Assembly (NCBI GenBank): GCA_030323885.1
Contig: CM059190.1
Coordinates: forward strand, 82,142,709-82,206,708
DNA length: 64,000 nucleotides
Direction of reading: 5' to 3'
Source of the DNA: Branchipolynoe longqiensis
Lineage: Eukaryota; Annelida; Polychaeta; Phyllodocida; Polynoidae
Made by a program: the position numbers and the translations under genes. Below, piece by piece: positions 1-12,085 of this stretch (its first letter is position 1; every line of letters begins with the position of its first letter). The notes under the pieces were generated by a model. It ran no database searches and was not told where the DNA came from. It saw only the letters and a program-made list of their open reading frames with translations.

Positions 1-282
1 GTATGGAACTCCCAACATCTCCCGACCAGCCACTGCAGGGACAAATAGCTTGCGCCTGTCTGGACATGTTCTTGCTGGTGTGAAACCTCTATTTGCTCCC
101 CGAGAGAGTGCCGCTGGTAACGTGCAAAAGCCAGCAGCACTTGAACACTTTTGCAGGCAGCTTTCATGAAATGTACAACGCACAAAACATCACTCTCACA
201 GCAGAGAGCTAAATGGAGAGCAGCAGTCAAGTAATGAAAGCAGTCTTTGTCACATCGCGATTGACAGTGTAATGATGATGAC
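1..282 (+). mobile_element. LINE 3' end, internally deleted
   Basis: It shares GCAAAAGCCAGCAGCACTT and CAGTCAAGTAATGAAAGCAG with the 38614 copy, which encodes a reverse-transcriptase C-terminus. Most of the coding part is deleted. It ends with a short (ATG)n tail and may start upstream of the window. Confidence 0.65.
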
Positions 283-645
283 CAAGCGATTTGTTTCTTG
301 GTGGTGTGGTTTTAGAGATATTTCACTTTTTCTGTATTTTCTGTATGCAGATTGCTCATGACCATTGACAATGCCTTGAGTTTGATGGTACGCGCAGTGC
401 AAAACATTAGTTTTATTCAAACTTAATAGAAGTGCAGAAGACTAACCTTATAAAATTAATATAATCTATTCATTGAATATGTTTTCTATATGTGCTCCAA
501 GTGGGTTGCTTCTAGGTGGTGTAATTTGAGAGATATTTGACTTTTTCTGTATGAAGATTTGCTCACGGCCATTGACAATGCATTTGAATGGATGTGTCGC
601 TTGCAAACTGGTGTGCCGCGGAAACTGCAACACCGGCGTCGGACT
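283..645. repeat. Partial array of ~200-bp core repeat with one terminal module
   Basis: The unit contains CACGGCCATTGACAATGC, a stretch GTGCAAAACATTAGTTTTATT and GGTTGCTTCTAGGTGGTG. The right end (CTTGCAAACTGGTGTGCCGC ... GCAACACCGG) matches the terminal repeat of the 52058-52686 element. The left end is replaced by LINE sequence. Confidence 0.7.
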
Positions 646-1083
646 AGGAACACAGTCCCCCCCCCCCCCCACCGCTCACCCTCTCCCCTTCCTGCAGACC
701 CACACCCGCCCTCCGCCACACACACACCACTCACAATTGCACATACGCGCATTCTACACGCAGTGTTGTCCACGTCCTGACACAACAATCGGGTGTCTGT
801 TCACAACTGAAACCTGTGCAACTATGATGCGCACCATTTATATTATAGACCTACATCGTCCCAATGACCCAGATTTGCAAGCAGTTCAGTTGTTAACTCA
901 ATTAGAGCAGTTGTGATGAACGGTTAAGCGTATGGATCTGTATGGCTATTCAAAGCCCTGAGTGGCACCACTTGGAAGGAGTTATTTATACTTACAATAA
1001 GGATGAGCTGTATCCTTTAAATGGGTAATACACCATTTTTTATCTTGAAGATTTATACTGCCTATTATGGATAAGCCTGAATA
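646..1083. other. No gene seen; C-rich stretch then unique sequence
   Basis: Bases 659-720 are C-rich low-complexity. The rest has no splice-flanked coding segment or recognisable repeat. Confidence 0.5.
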
Positions 1084-1352
1084 GACTTGTTTTCACCATT
1101 AGACAGTTTGTCGATAGAAAGCCCGAGTCTACACTTTTACCGACCCAAGGGATTTTTAACCTCCCACACCACATAGACATGGTATGAGAGCAACTGGCCT
1201 TTGATGAAGCTGTAAGTTATCCACAGCAGTGGAAATCCAAATTGGCAGAGGTGGGGGCACGGGGAATCGAACCACCAACCTTCAGATTAGGAGTCTGACC
1301 TAGAAAAAAGTCAGACACTCTAACCACTCCGCCACAGAGAACGCCACAGAGA
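1084..1352 (-). mobile_element. SINE-2, class II tRNA-like head
   Basis: Read on the minus strand it begins GTTCTCTGTGGCGGAGTGGT and contains the B box GGTTCGATTCC. A body follows with AGCTTCATCAAAGGCC and CCATGTCTATGTGGTGTGGG. The head has the long variable arm expected of a Ser/Leu tRNA. Confidence 0.8.
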
Positions 1353-1374
1353 ACACCATGAGTAGTACGACACC

Positions 1375-2469
1375 GGGAGCCATATGCAGGACACGGTGTT
1401 AGCGCCGGTTGGTGTTAAAGCTTAAAACTTGACACTGATTAGCTATCTCCGAGATGGGGAATTAGGTTACGCGGTATGTAGAGGTGCTTAACACTTTCAT
1501 GATAGCTAAACGGGCAGTTATTTTTAGATTTGGGGTATCCCTCTGAGTCTGTTCCCGGCGATCACCGCTATTTGACAATATCGCCGCCGATTATTGGTTT
1601 AATTTGACCAAAATCCGGCGGCGGTGTTAATATCGCTTCGATTTTAAGGTTAATTTGATGAAATTTCACTTATTGTGTATGTAATTCTGTTAAATATGAT
1701 AGCATTGAATAGATTTGGCCCCAATCAGTACCTAACACCGCCGGGCACCAGCAAGCCTTGTTATCGCTGAGCCTGTTCCCGGCGAGCGCCGCTATTTGCC
1801 AATATCGCCGCTGATTCGGCGGCGGTGGCAGCGGAGGTGACGGCGGTGGCGTTAATATCGCTTTGATTATTGGTTTAATTTGACCAAAATCCGGCGGCGG
1901 CGTTAATATCGCTTCGATTTTAGGGTTAATTTGATGAAATTTCACTTATTGAGTATGTAATTCTGTTAAATATGATAGCATTGAATAGATTTGGCTCTAA
2001 TATATCGCCGCCGATGCGGCGGTGGCGGCGGGTGGCGGCGGCGGTGGGCGGTGGCGGGTGGCAGTGGCGGCGGCGCCTGTTGCCGGCGAGCACCACTATT
2101 TCCCAATATTGCAGCCGATTCAGCGGCGGCAGCGATTTGTTTTGGTTACATTCATTGATTCGACAATATTAATATCGCCGCCAATTTAGCGGCGGCATTA
2201 AGATCATTTCGATTTTAGGGTTAATTTCATTAAATTTCACTTATTGCGTATGTAATTCTGTTAAATATGATAGCATTGAACAGATTTGGGCCTAATCGAT
2301 ACCTAACACCGCCCTTAAACCACCTATTGAACAGGTTTACCATAACCTAGTTTACGCTTGTGGTGTTAGCCTTATCACTGACCCTTGCATGCGACTTTTC
2401 GCCGGTAAGCGAGGGATTCCCGCCAAACACCATTTTGGCTCGCTAACACTGACCCATGCATATGGCCCC
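1375..2469. mobile_element. GCC-rich TIR element with triplicated core
   Basis: The ends are GAGCCATATGCAGGACACGG and TGACCCATGCATATGGCCCC. Inside, a module with TTAGGGTTAATTTGATGAAA, ATGATAGCATTGAATAGATT and CGGCGG-rich sequence occurs three times (about 1643, 1918 and 2212). It is 1,095 bp, about twice the length of its relatives. Confidence 0.78.
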
Positions 2470-2929
2470 AGGTGATAGGCGACAACACAAGTGTTGTGGG
2501 TTGATAGTGTGTCACTGTGTTGTTTTACACTGACGATCAAGCTTTTCAATCAATCAATCAATAGGATACAGCTATAATTATCTAAAACTGTTCAAAAATG
2601 GTAGGTATTTTTTCTCTATAAATCCACATTTGTGCCAAAAAGACTGTGTCAGTTGCTCAATATGAAGCCAGTGTTAACAGAGCCTAAATTGCTTCTCCAC
2701 AGACTCTGTGACCCACAAGTCCAGTCTGGATTCCGCTCTACGCATGCGTCGCGGAAATTGTGTATTGAAACCCATTCGGGTGTCATAAATCACCCAGATC
2801 TAGAATATACATATCAATATTATAGAAACTGCTTTGTTGTTAGCAGCCTGGATATGTCCATTTGGTTATGCTGTTTTCCACATGTCTTTTATTTATCTCT
2901 CACTGTCTCTATATTATCTATCATAATTA

Positions 2930-3640
2930 CATTATATATATATATATATATATATGTATTATTGTATATTATATTATTGTATATCATGTATATAATATTA
3001 TTGTATATTATGTATGTATATTACGATTGCAACCGGCTCTGTCTTGAAATGGTAGCTCCACCGTGGTAGCCGTTGGAACTATAGTTTATTGTATTTATTA
3101 TAATTACATTTTATATACATGCAAGTATATTATATATATTATGTATATATATTAAAATTCCGACCGGCTCTGTCTTGAAATGGTAGCGCCGCCGTGATAG
3201 GCGTTGGAACTATAGCTCGGTGTATATATTATAATTACATTGTATATACATGAAAGTATATTATATATACTATGTATATATATTAAAATTCCGACCGGCT
3301 CTGTCTTAAAATGGTAGCGCCACCGTGGTATACGTTGGAACTACAGTTCGTTATGATATATTATAATACTCCGCCATTACGTGATAGCATGATAAGAAGA
3401 ACTGAGAATGGTTGCATGTATCGTTGTTTACCTTCGCCTAATGCATTTTAGTGCACATATGTGACTTAAAATTGTAGCGCCACCATCGGATACGTCGGAA
3501 CTACAGTTTGTTATGATATATTATAATACTCCGCCATTACGTGATAGCATGATAAGAAGAACTGAGAGTGGTTGCATGTATTGTTGTTTACCTTCGCCTA
3601 ATGCATCTTAGTGCACATATGTGTATATATGACTGGGTAT
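2930..3640 (+). repeat. Two adjoining tandem arrays with an (AT)n start
   Basis: Three units of about 130 bp contain ACCGGCTCTGTCTTGAAATG. They run into two units of about 157 bp containing GATATATTATAATACTCCGC. GTAGCGCCACCGT is shared between both arrays. Confidence 0.8.
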
Positions 3641-3954
3641 TTGCCCGTGGTGTCTCCGTCGATCACATTGCAAATGTATATCATTATTAGCATTAACACG
3701 TGAACCTCCTCTACAACTGCTCTAATGAAGAAGAAAAGTTGTTTATATTCCTAATGCGAAGAACATATACGATGATCATTTATAAACCTTGGTCTCTAAC
3801 AATGAGGAATCCTGATATGACGTTAGATGTTGCCAGGATGTGAAACCCCATTCATAAGGACTGTTTTTCGATTCACAATGCAAATATATCCTGACTAGTG
3901 AAGATGCTGTCAAGTGTTATCATGTAACTTCAGCACTCTCACAGTTAGCGCCCA

Positions 3955-4750
3955 AATTGCCCTCCCGGCGCGCCCTCTCAGCGCTCCCTCCTGGCGCTCC
4001 CTCCTGGCGCTCCCTCCCAGCGCTCCCTCCCAGCGCTCTCTCCCAGCGCTCCCTCCCAGCGCTCCCTCCCAGCGCTCCCTCCGGGCGCTCCCTCTCAGCG
4101 CTCCCTCCCAGCGCTCCATCCTAGCGCTCCCTCCCGGCGCTCCCTCCCAGCGATCCCTCCCGGCAGTCCCTCCCAGCGCTCCCTCCCACCGCTCCCTCCC
4201 ACCGCCCCCTCCCAGCGTTCCGTCCCAGCGCTCCCTCCCGGCGCTCCCTCCCAGCGCTCCCTCCCGGCACTCCCTCCCGGCGCTCCCTCCTGGCGCTCCC
4301 TCCCAGCGCTCCCTCCCAGCGCTCCCTCCCAGCGCTCCCTCCCAGCGCTCCCTCCCGGCGCTCCCTCCCAGCGCTCCCTCCCGGCAGTCCCTCCCGGCAA
4401 TCCCTCCCGGCGCTCCCTCCCGGCGCTCCCTCCCAGCGCTCCCTCCCGGCAGTCCCTCCCGGCGCTCCCCTCACGGCGGTCCCTTCTGGCTGTCTACCCC
4501 GGCTATCTCCCGCGGGCGGTCGCTCCCAGCGGTACCTCCCGGCAGTCCCTCCCGCCGCTCCTTCGTGGCGCTCTCCTCCTTGCGCTCCCTCCCAGCGCTC
4601 CCTCCCGGCACTCCCTCCCGGTACTCCCTTCCGGCTGTCTACCCCGGCTATCTCCCCCGGGTGGTACCTCCTGGCGCCCTCCTCCCGGCGCTCTCTCCCG
4701 GCACTCCCCCCCCCCCCGGCGCTCCCCTCCCGGCGCTCCCCTCCAGGCTG
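3955..4750 (-). repeat. 13-bp G-rich minisatellite (~60 copies)
   Basis: The plus-strand unit is AGCGCTCCCTCCC with variants. The minus strand has continual GGGAGGG runs. The 13-bp period reads open in all three frames, giving false ORFs on both strands. Confidence 0.92.
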
Positions 4751-4978
4751 GCAGGGGCAGGGTAGGAGTCGGCGTGTGGGCGGGTGGGATCGGAGCCCAC
4801 TGAGTCGACAAGCCCCGCGTCACTCAAGCGCAATTTCAGCCAATTGAAGCATACACCGACACTGTTGACTGAACAAGCACTCGACCAACCCAAGTAGTCG
4901 ATGGGAGCGGTGGGTTGCGGGTTTTCAGATGTGAATCAATCATTCCCAATTAGACGATTTCCACCACCAACCAGTCTG

Positions 4979-5729
4979 GGGCCGTATGCAGGTGTCGGTG
5001 TTACGGTTCCAAAACGCGTTTAAACGGGATTTCTGGTTTAGCGCCGAAAAGTTGGTATGCGGGAGGTGGTGTTACGCTAAACACCGCACGTTTAAGGGCG
5101 CGAAACTAACCCCGTTTCATAGGACGTTTACGGGCGGGCGGTGTTAGCGTAAGATTCTGCCCAAATCTATTTGATGCTGTCGTATTTAACAGAATTACAT
5201 ACGCAATCAGTGAAATTACATACGCAATCAGCGATTTAACCCTAAATTCGAAGCGTTATTAAGGCTGCCGCTGCGTTGGCGGCGATGTTGGTGGTTATAT
5301 TTTCGGGTCGACGGACGTGGAGTAAACAAATCGCCGCCACCGCTGCATCGACGTCGCTATCCATACTGGCGGCGGCGGCGGTTTGTTTACTTTGCCTTCA
5401 TCGATTCGAAGATATAACTGTTGGTGTTGCCGCCGTTGCGGCAGCGGCGTTAATATTGCTTCGAATTTAGGGTTAATTTCGTAAAATTTCACTTATTGCA
5501 TATCTAATTCTGTTAAATATGATAGCATTTAATATATTTAAGCCTGATATATGGGTAAAGACCCAGAGGGATTTCCCAAATCTATAAATAAATTCCCGTT
5601 TAGCTAACACTGACCGTTTAGGCACTTCTGCATACCACTTGACATAGTTCACCCGGCCGGGGATAGCTATTCACTTTTAACGGCTAACACCAATTTCCCG
5701 TAACACCGTTACCTGCATACGGCCCCAGA
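4979..5729. mobile_element. GCC-rich TIR element
   Basis: The ends are GGGGCCGTATGCAGGTGTCG and ACCTGCATACGGCCCC. It carries one copy of the CGGCGG and ATGATAGCAT core module. The left flank GATTTCCACCACCAACC resembles the 7230-7530 satellite unit. Confidence 0.82.
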
Positions 5730-5859
5730 TGTTTGACTGTGCTAATCCACTCACTGCGAGGCATGCTCCTTGGTAAAAGTGTCCGAAAGACCCCTTTCAA
5801 TGTTTATAAACATTGTGTATGCACAGGCAGTTCGGCTGCAGAACAGAGGCACGCTGCCA

Positions 5860-6500
5860 TTGAGTTTGCCGGTACACGCAGTGCAAAACGTTTATTTTAT
5901 TCAAAATTCATAGAAATGCATAACCCTAGCCTTATAAATTTAATATAATCTATCTGCTGAATATATGTTTTCTATATGTGTTCCACGCGGGTTGCTTCTA
6001 GGTGGTGTAGTTTGAGAGATATTTCACTTTTTCTGTATGAAGATTGCTCACGGCCATTGACAATGCATTGTGTTTGCCGGTATGCGCAGTGCAAAACGTT
6101 AGTTTTATTCTCAAATTAATAGAAATGCAGAAGCCCAACCTTATAGATTTAATATATTCTATTCATTGAATATGTTTTCTATATGTGATCCAAGCGGGTT
6201 GCTTCTAGGTGGTGTGGTTTTGGAGATATTTAATTTATTTTGTATGAAGATACTTCAAGATTGCCCACGGCCATTGACTATGCATTGAGTTTGCCAGTAC
6301 GCGCAGTGCAAAACGTCTATTTTATACAAAATTAAGAGAAATGCAGAACCCTAACCTTATAAATTTAATATAATCTATTCTCTCAATATGTTTTCTATAT
6401 GTGTTCCATACAATTTGCTTCTAGGTGGTGTGGTTTTAGAGATATTTCACTTTTTCTGTATGAAGATTGCTCATTGCCATTGAGTTTGCAGTGTGACAGT
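5860..6500 (+). repeat. Tandem ~210-bp core repeats without clear ends
   Basis: Three-plus units of CACGGCCATTGACAATGC ... GTGTTCCA ... TAGGTGGTGTGGTTTTAGAG. They match the interiors of the 12350 and 52058 elements. Confidence 0.8.
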
Positions 6501-6614
6501 GTGTTGTCCTGCAGCCAAAAGGCGCGCGAACTGACCTAGATAGCTATGCTGACGTCATATGAAATAGGGCTATATATGATTCCAACCACCGATCCGCCCT
6601 CTGGTGATAGCGGC

Positions 6615-7213
6615 AAGGGGCCATATGCAGGAGTCAGTGTTAGCGGGGTTTCGCGTTAGAGCCTATTACTGGGTAGCTAACACCGACGTCGGGAACTGTG
6701 TCAAGTCGTATGCAGGAGCGCGTAACACTTTCATTATAGCTAAACGTGAATTTATTTATAGATTTGGGAAATCCCTCTGCGTCTGTACCCATATATTAGG
6801 CTTAAATCTATTAAATGCTATCATATTTAACAGAATTAAATACGCAATAAGTGAAATTTGAGGAAATTAACCGTAAATTCGAAGCAATATTAATGCTGCC
6901 GCCGTAACGACGGCGATATTAATATTTATATTTCCGAATCGACGAATGTAAAGTAAACAAATCGCCGCAGCCGCCGCATCGACGTCGCTTTCCATACTGG
7001 CGGCTTCTATGATAGCATTGAATAGATTTGGACACAACCTAACGCTAACACCGCCCTTAAACGTCCTATGAAACGGGGTTAGTGTCACGGACCTTAAACA
7101 CGTGGTGTTAGGCCTATCACTGACCCGTGCATACCGACTTTTCGGCGCTAAACCAGAAATCCCCTCTAACCAAGTTTTGGCTTGCTAACATTGCCTCCTG
7201 CATATGGCCCCTG
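6615..7213. mobile_element. GCC-rich TIR element
   Basis: The ends are GGGGCCATATGCAGGAGTCA and CTCCTGCATATGGCCCC. It has one core module. The flanks match units of the satellite that continues at 7230-7530. Confidence 0.83.
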
Positions 7214-7229
7214 GTGTGCATAGCGGGTC

Positions 7230-7530
7230 ATTATGTGCTACGCTCCATTGAGAAGGTCTTATAGATGATTTCCCCCACTGACCGACCTACTGCAAGTAAT
7301 GTTGTGGATAACAGCTCAGTTTGCAGCATGCTCTCTGGAAAATGCATTATAGATGATTTCCATCACAAACCCACCGTCTGATGGAAATTTACAGCAACAT
7401 ATATTCTGGGTAGCAGCTCAGTATGCGGTATGCTCTATGCAAAAGGTCTTACAATTGATTTCCACCACCACCCCGCCCTCTGATGGAAGTTGCAAGGACT
7501 AATGTTATGGGTAGCAGTCACGGTGCTGCA
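7230..7530 (+). repeat. ~110-bp tandem repeat, about three units
   Basis: Units contain GATGATTTCC, CCGCCCTCTGATGGAA and GGGTAGCAGCTCAGT. A further part unit is at about 6570-6614, across the 6615-7213 insertion. Confidence 0.75.
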
Positions 7531-7554
7531 TGCTCAGTGAAAAAGGCATATGCT

Positions 7555-7715
7555 CCGATGCGACTGACACTTGTCAACATCTGATGGATGCGAGGAGGGC
7601 TGCAGGTGGCGCCATCGGTAGACTGATGGGTCTTACGGAGTCTAACAATATTAATAATAATTCCCTTATGTATCTTTATACTTGCATAATGCCTTATACA
7701 TCAAATTTAGGAGTT
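7555..7715 (+). repeat. Dispersed repeat ending in TATACTCGCATAATGC
   Basis: GGTGGCGCCATCGGTAGACT, GTCTTACGGAGT and ACTTGCATAATGCCTTATAC. Relatives: 10250-10412, 38340-38560 (reversed), 40180-40350 and 41965-42062, usually next to (AT)n. Confidence 0.65.
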
Positions 7716-8043
7716 GGGTATGCAGATGTTTCCCCAACTTCATACAGTTTGAAAATGTACCCAGAAGTGTTTATCTGTGTGTCTGTGTGTGCCACGAACC
7801 GACTCCACACTCACAGCCAGTAGATATTATTGATTGGAATGATGGTGTAAAGTAAGTGATGGGCTGATCCCTCCCCCCTCTCTCTATCTCTGCCCCTCCC
7901 CACCCCATCACCACCAACGCTCTACTCGGTCTGAAGCAAAACCAACACTGCGCGATTTCCCACGAAGCGCGGGCGACTTGTGTATTGAGTATAGCTAGAT
8001 ATATAGATAGATAAGCGATGTGCCCACACCCTCTAAAGTCTAA

Positions 8044-8709
8044 TACCCCTGTCACACTACGATGTAAGGAGGTAACGTAAGCCGACATAGGTGACGTTTC
8101 ATCATTACGTTGAGGTACGTCGAGTTCCGTCATGCTTACATTAGACTGACGTCGATTTACGTCGAGTTACCTCAGGTTATGTTGAGTTACGTCAAGGTTT
8201 TGGACATGTTGAAAACTTTCGATGTAGCTCGACGTGATGCTCTGATGTTCGGGTGATGTCACACTCACGTTACGCCATCATTAGACATGTGGGAGAGATG
8301 CGTCGGCTATGTTAGATCAATGGTACGTTACATCATAGTGACGCACAGGGAGTAGGACTTTGCGGCTCATGCCGGCGACATTGGCCTGACGCCAGCCTCT
8401 CGGTTGGTCGACGTCGACTCACGTCGGGGAAAACGATTGTGTCGGACGTGACAACGTTAAGCGATGCTAAGCGGCTGCTACTGTCACGCTAGGCTGACGT
8501 CGCGCGCTGGGGTTTTGCAAGCCTCACGTTTGCATACAAAATAATTCCTTTGACCTCTCCCGTTGCCACGATGCTATACCGACGTTACGCTCATGTCAAC
8601 TACGCGACATTGACATCCCGAATTTGCATATTACGCCAATATTGTTGTTGTGTTAAATTTATTTTCACGTTGTTCCTATGATAGCGCATTATGTCGTAGT
8701 GTGACAGCC
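8044..8709. mobile_element. ACGT-rich TIR element, family CCCCTGTCACACTACG
   Basis: The ends are ACCCCTGTCACACTACGATG and, reversed, GGGGCTGTCACACTACGACA. The interior is dense in ACGTC/ACGTT motifs (GTTACGTCGAGTTACCTCAG). No coding frame is supported. Confidence 0.8.
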
Positions 8710-8968
8710 CCAATCCATCTATTGAGTAGTAAGCAGATCACTGTCATTTGTGTCAGCCGTGTGAATTCGATAGACAACTTGTGGTAGTTACCAGTAGGAA
8801 ACCAGCGAAGGGAGGTGTGGGAGGGGGGGGGGGGCAGAGGGGTAGGGGGAAGGGGGGAGGGGTAGGGGGGGGGAACTTTCATGTAATCCGTATCTTGTCG
8901 ATTTGGGTTAGCCTTTTGAGGTGGTGTGATCTGAATGAGGATGTTACCTCGGCTGAAATCGTGTAAGT

Positions 8969-9342
8969 AATTAAAGCTGCATAGTCCGATGAAAGTATCA
9001 ACTTTTAGAAATAAATACTTATCTAGATTTGATTCTACATATCAGACTTGGATACCGCTGCATTTATTAAACATTAGTTGATGTATAGAAGGGCACACTT
9101 AGTCAACCTGCTTGTGTTGAAGCCAAACCATCAGAATTTTAATGTGCATGTCAACAAAATAATGTTGCATGTTCACACTTCAAATATCTCCAAAGTTAGC
9201 CATTTAAAACCAAAGTTACTTGAAACTGACAAAAAAGTAGATTATAATGATCAACATAATATATTTGATCACTTACGTTTTGATTTACCAAAAACGCAAA
9301 ACAACGGAGTGTACAACATTTGGCTGTCTCATCACTGGCGAA
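8969..9342 (+). mobile_element. TTAA MITE, right end lost
   Basis: It starts TTAAAGCTGCATAGTCCGAT and has the family body, but no terminal repeat on the right. The next copy begins at 9343. Confidence 0.75.
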
Positions 9343-9697
9343 TTAAAGCTGCATAGTCCGATGAAAACATCAAACTTTCACAACCATAACAAGGATCTAG
9401 ATTTGATTCTAGATATCTAACTTAGATACTGGTGCACTTATTAAACATTTGTTGTCACATATAAGGCAATATTGAGTCAACTTAATAGAACCTGTTAGTG
9501 CAGAAGCCTATGGTGTTAGAGTTTTGGCATGCTTGCCAAAATTAATTTAGCACGTTTGCACTTCAAATATCTCATAACGTAGCCATTAAAAATAAAAGTT
9601 ACTTCAAACTAATGTAAGGTAGATTATAATGATCAACCTAATATGTTTATCTCAGAAAATGAGAGAAACCCAAAACCATCGGACTATGCAACTTTAA
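9343..9697 (+). mobile_element. TTAA MITE, intact
   Basis: It has TTAA + AGCTGCATAGTCCGATG at the left and CATCGGACTATGCAACT + TTAA at the right. It is 355 bp and non-coding. TTAA target use is typical of piggyBac and some Kolobok elements. It is the family reference copy. Confidence 0.88.
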
Positions 9698-9715
9698 GGA
9701 TGAGACATTAGCTCT

Positions 9716-10087
9716 TTAAAGCTGCACAGTCCAAAGAAACTATCCACTTGTCAAAACCAAGACATTTACCTTGATTGTATTATACATATCTAACTTAGAT
9801 ACTGGTGCACTTATTAAGCATTTGTCAACACACAGAAGGGAATTCTGAGGCAATTTAATAGAAAATCTATTACTACATAAATTGATGGTAATGGTGTCAG
9901 AGTTTTGGTGTACTTGCCAAAACTAATTTAGCATATTTGCCCTTCAAATAGCTAACAACAAAAAAGAAGAAAAAAGTAGACATTTAAAATAACGGTCACT
10001 TCAAACTAAAATAAGGTAGCTTTTAGTGATCAATATTTATCTCAGAAAATGACGCGAACTCAAAACCATCGGATGATGCAACTTTAA
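9716..10087 (+). mobile_element. TTAA MITE, intact, third in a row
   Basis: Both TTAA ends and the family body are present (9716 start, 10084-10087 end). The terminal repeats are slightly diverged (GCACAGTCC, GATGATGC). Confidence 0.8.
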
Positions 10088-10736
10088 CAATAAAGGCTGG
10101 GAAGGGTTGAGAGTACACACACCCACGCACTCTCGCTTTCACTCTTTCTCTCTCTATCTCTCTCTGTCACTCTCCGTGTGTGTATTATGTAATATAAGTT
10201 ATACATAATATATATATATACCATAAGGATACTATTTAAATATTTAAATTTTCCTCCAGAGTGTGACATGAGGGGGCGCCCGCCCGGCAATACCCAACAG
10301 CGGGGAGGGGGGCGCTCCACCAAAGCGCATGAGGAAATACAGGATGATCATGTTACCCTTGCATTTATACTCGCATAATGCATTATACATCACATATATA
10401 TATATATATATCACTCTCTATTTCTTGTTAGGTAATCCATCCAATACTTCGGGTTGCCGTCAGGTGTGTGGCTACTACTTAATCCAGAGTAGATCTATTC
10501 AACACACACAGACCATATCCATGCTCAAATATCAATCCCTGGTACTGCCCCCAGTCAGCAGCCAGTCATGGTGTGGCGATCGGCTAGTTCTTCCTGTGGC
10601 GATCCTGGTGGTGGGTGTTGACACTTGATTCCCTCGGCCTCCGCTCCACTTGTTCCACGTATCTGTGTGGTGCCGACTGCGCACCAGCGAGCACTGCAGT
10701 CACAACTTCCGCTCGTGAGTGGCGCGGTATTGGCGG

Positions 10737-10832
10737 CGTGCTAGTGGTGCTGGTGGTACTGGTGGTGCTGGTGGTGCTGGTGGTGTTGGTGGTGAGGTTG
10801 GTGGTGGTGCGGTGGTTCCCCAGGCTCCTACA
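10737..10832 (+). repeat. (GGTGGTGCT)n microsatellite
   Basis: Imperfect GTGGTGCTG repeats about 95 bp long. Confidence 0.85.
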
Positions 10833-10880
10833 ACGTGGTTGGTGCTGGTAGGCGGGGTGGCGTTTTTAAGCCTGGTACAG

Positions 10881-11150
10881 CCCTCCCGTATATGATTCAC
10901 GCGCTAAAAGTGACTGCCCAACGCGACCCGTCACAAACTGACCCGTCCCGTTTCCCGACTAAAACTGACTCGAATAGCCCGATTCATTTTTCGAATCTCA
11001 TAAGATTCCAGTCTTAAGCCCTAAAACTGAGTTTTAAGTCGTGAATCGGGAGGCTCAGGTGTGTTACGGACTCACAGGCCTAAAGACTGAAACCGACTAA
11101 AACTCAAACTTAGTCGCGAAACGGGCAGTTTTAGGTTTTATACGGGAGGT
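10881..11150. mobile_element. Palindromic MITE, ends CCTCCCGTATA
   Basis: CCCTCCCGTATATGATTCAC at the left and TTTTATACGGGAGG at the right. Inside, ACTGACCCG and AAAACTGA words repeat in both orientations. Confidence 0.7.
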
Positions 11151-11349
11151 GTGTACCGGGCATGGCAGGACCGTCTCGGCGGGCAAGGTTTGACTGGGAG
11201 CTTCCACGCAGATGCCACCTGTTGGCGCAATCTGGAACTACATCACCCGGCAACAAAGTGTGATTTGTGCGAACTAATCCCGTTCTCTCACGGTGAGGTA
11301 AACTGCGCGATCTACGTGTGTCCTGTTTACATTTGTAATAGTAGTGGCC

Positions 11350-11804
11350 GTAATCGATTAACACGACCCGGGCGACTCGGGTCCCCCGAATCGTCAGAAT
11401 TTCAAATAGAACACCACGAGTGGAGTCAACAAATACACGTGCCATGTGCAAAACAACCCAACCCCAGTAATGCACCTCTTGGCTGGGGTTTGCAAGGAGT
11501 GATGACGTCACATTTGCACTGGTACCGTCCTGCAGGATAACAGCCACCGGTACCAGTCATACATTTATTTTCTTGGTAATAACATAGATTAATGAAATGG
11601 AAATATCACTAAACTATGATATCATAAAAATAGTTAAATCATATTTTGCTGTAATTATATCGGCTAATAAAAAAACAAATAAAAGGGCCACCATTTTTGT
11701 CACCCGAGCGTGGAGAAGCTTATTCGATTATTCGACCCGAGTCTGCAGGATGTGCGCATGCGCCAAAAAATGGCTCGGGTGACCAGAGTCGATTAATCGA
11801 TTAC
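11350..11804. mobile_element. 455-bp TIR element, ends GTAATCGATTAA
   Basis: Ends GTAATCGATTAACACGACCC and, reversed, GTAATCGATTAATCGACTCT. A short open frame inside is mirrored in the second copy and is not a gene. Confidence 0.82.
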
Positions 11805-12085
11805 ACCCAGTATGACCATTGCCGTTTTAACGGCGCCGTTTAAACAATGCAGCAGTCCTGCAGCCAGTGATCGCTAGGTCACGAAGGCCCCCCCCATCCC
11901 CCCATCCCCCCATCCCCCCATCCCCCATAAGCAAGCAAAGTTACCATTATCTAGAGGCGTTATTCCAACGAAGCATCTCGATTCACTTTGCTCATAATAT
12001 CAAGATTTCAATTTGTCTTTGTCATTTCAACGACAACAATTACACGTGTTGGTAGAGCTCGGGTTCCTTCCAACAGTGTCCAAGA

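Noticed and set aside
3914..4765. A 283-codon Pro/Ser/Leu frame and several Gly/Arg frames opposite.
   Set aside because: A 13-bp minisatellite stays open in all frames; codon repeats follow the DNA period exactly.
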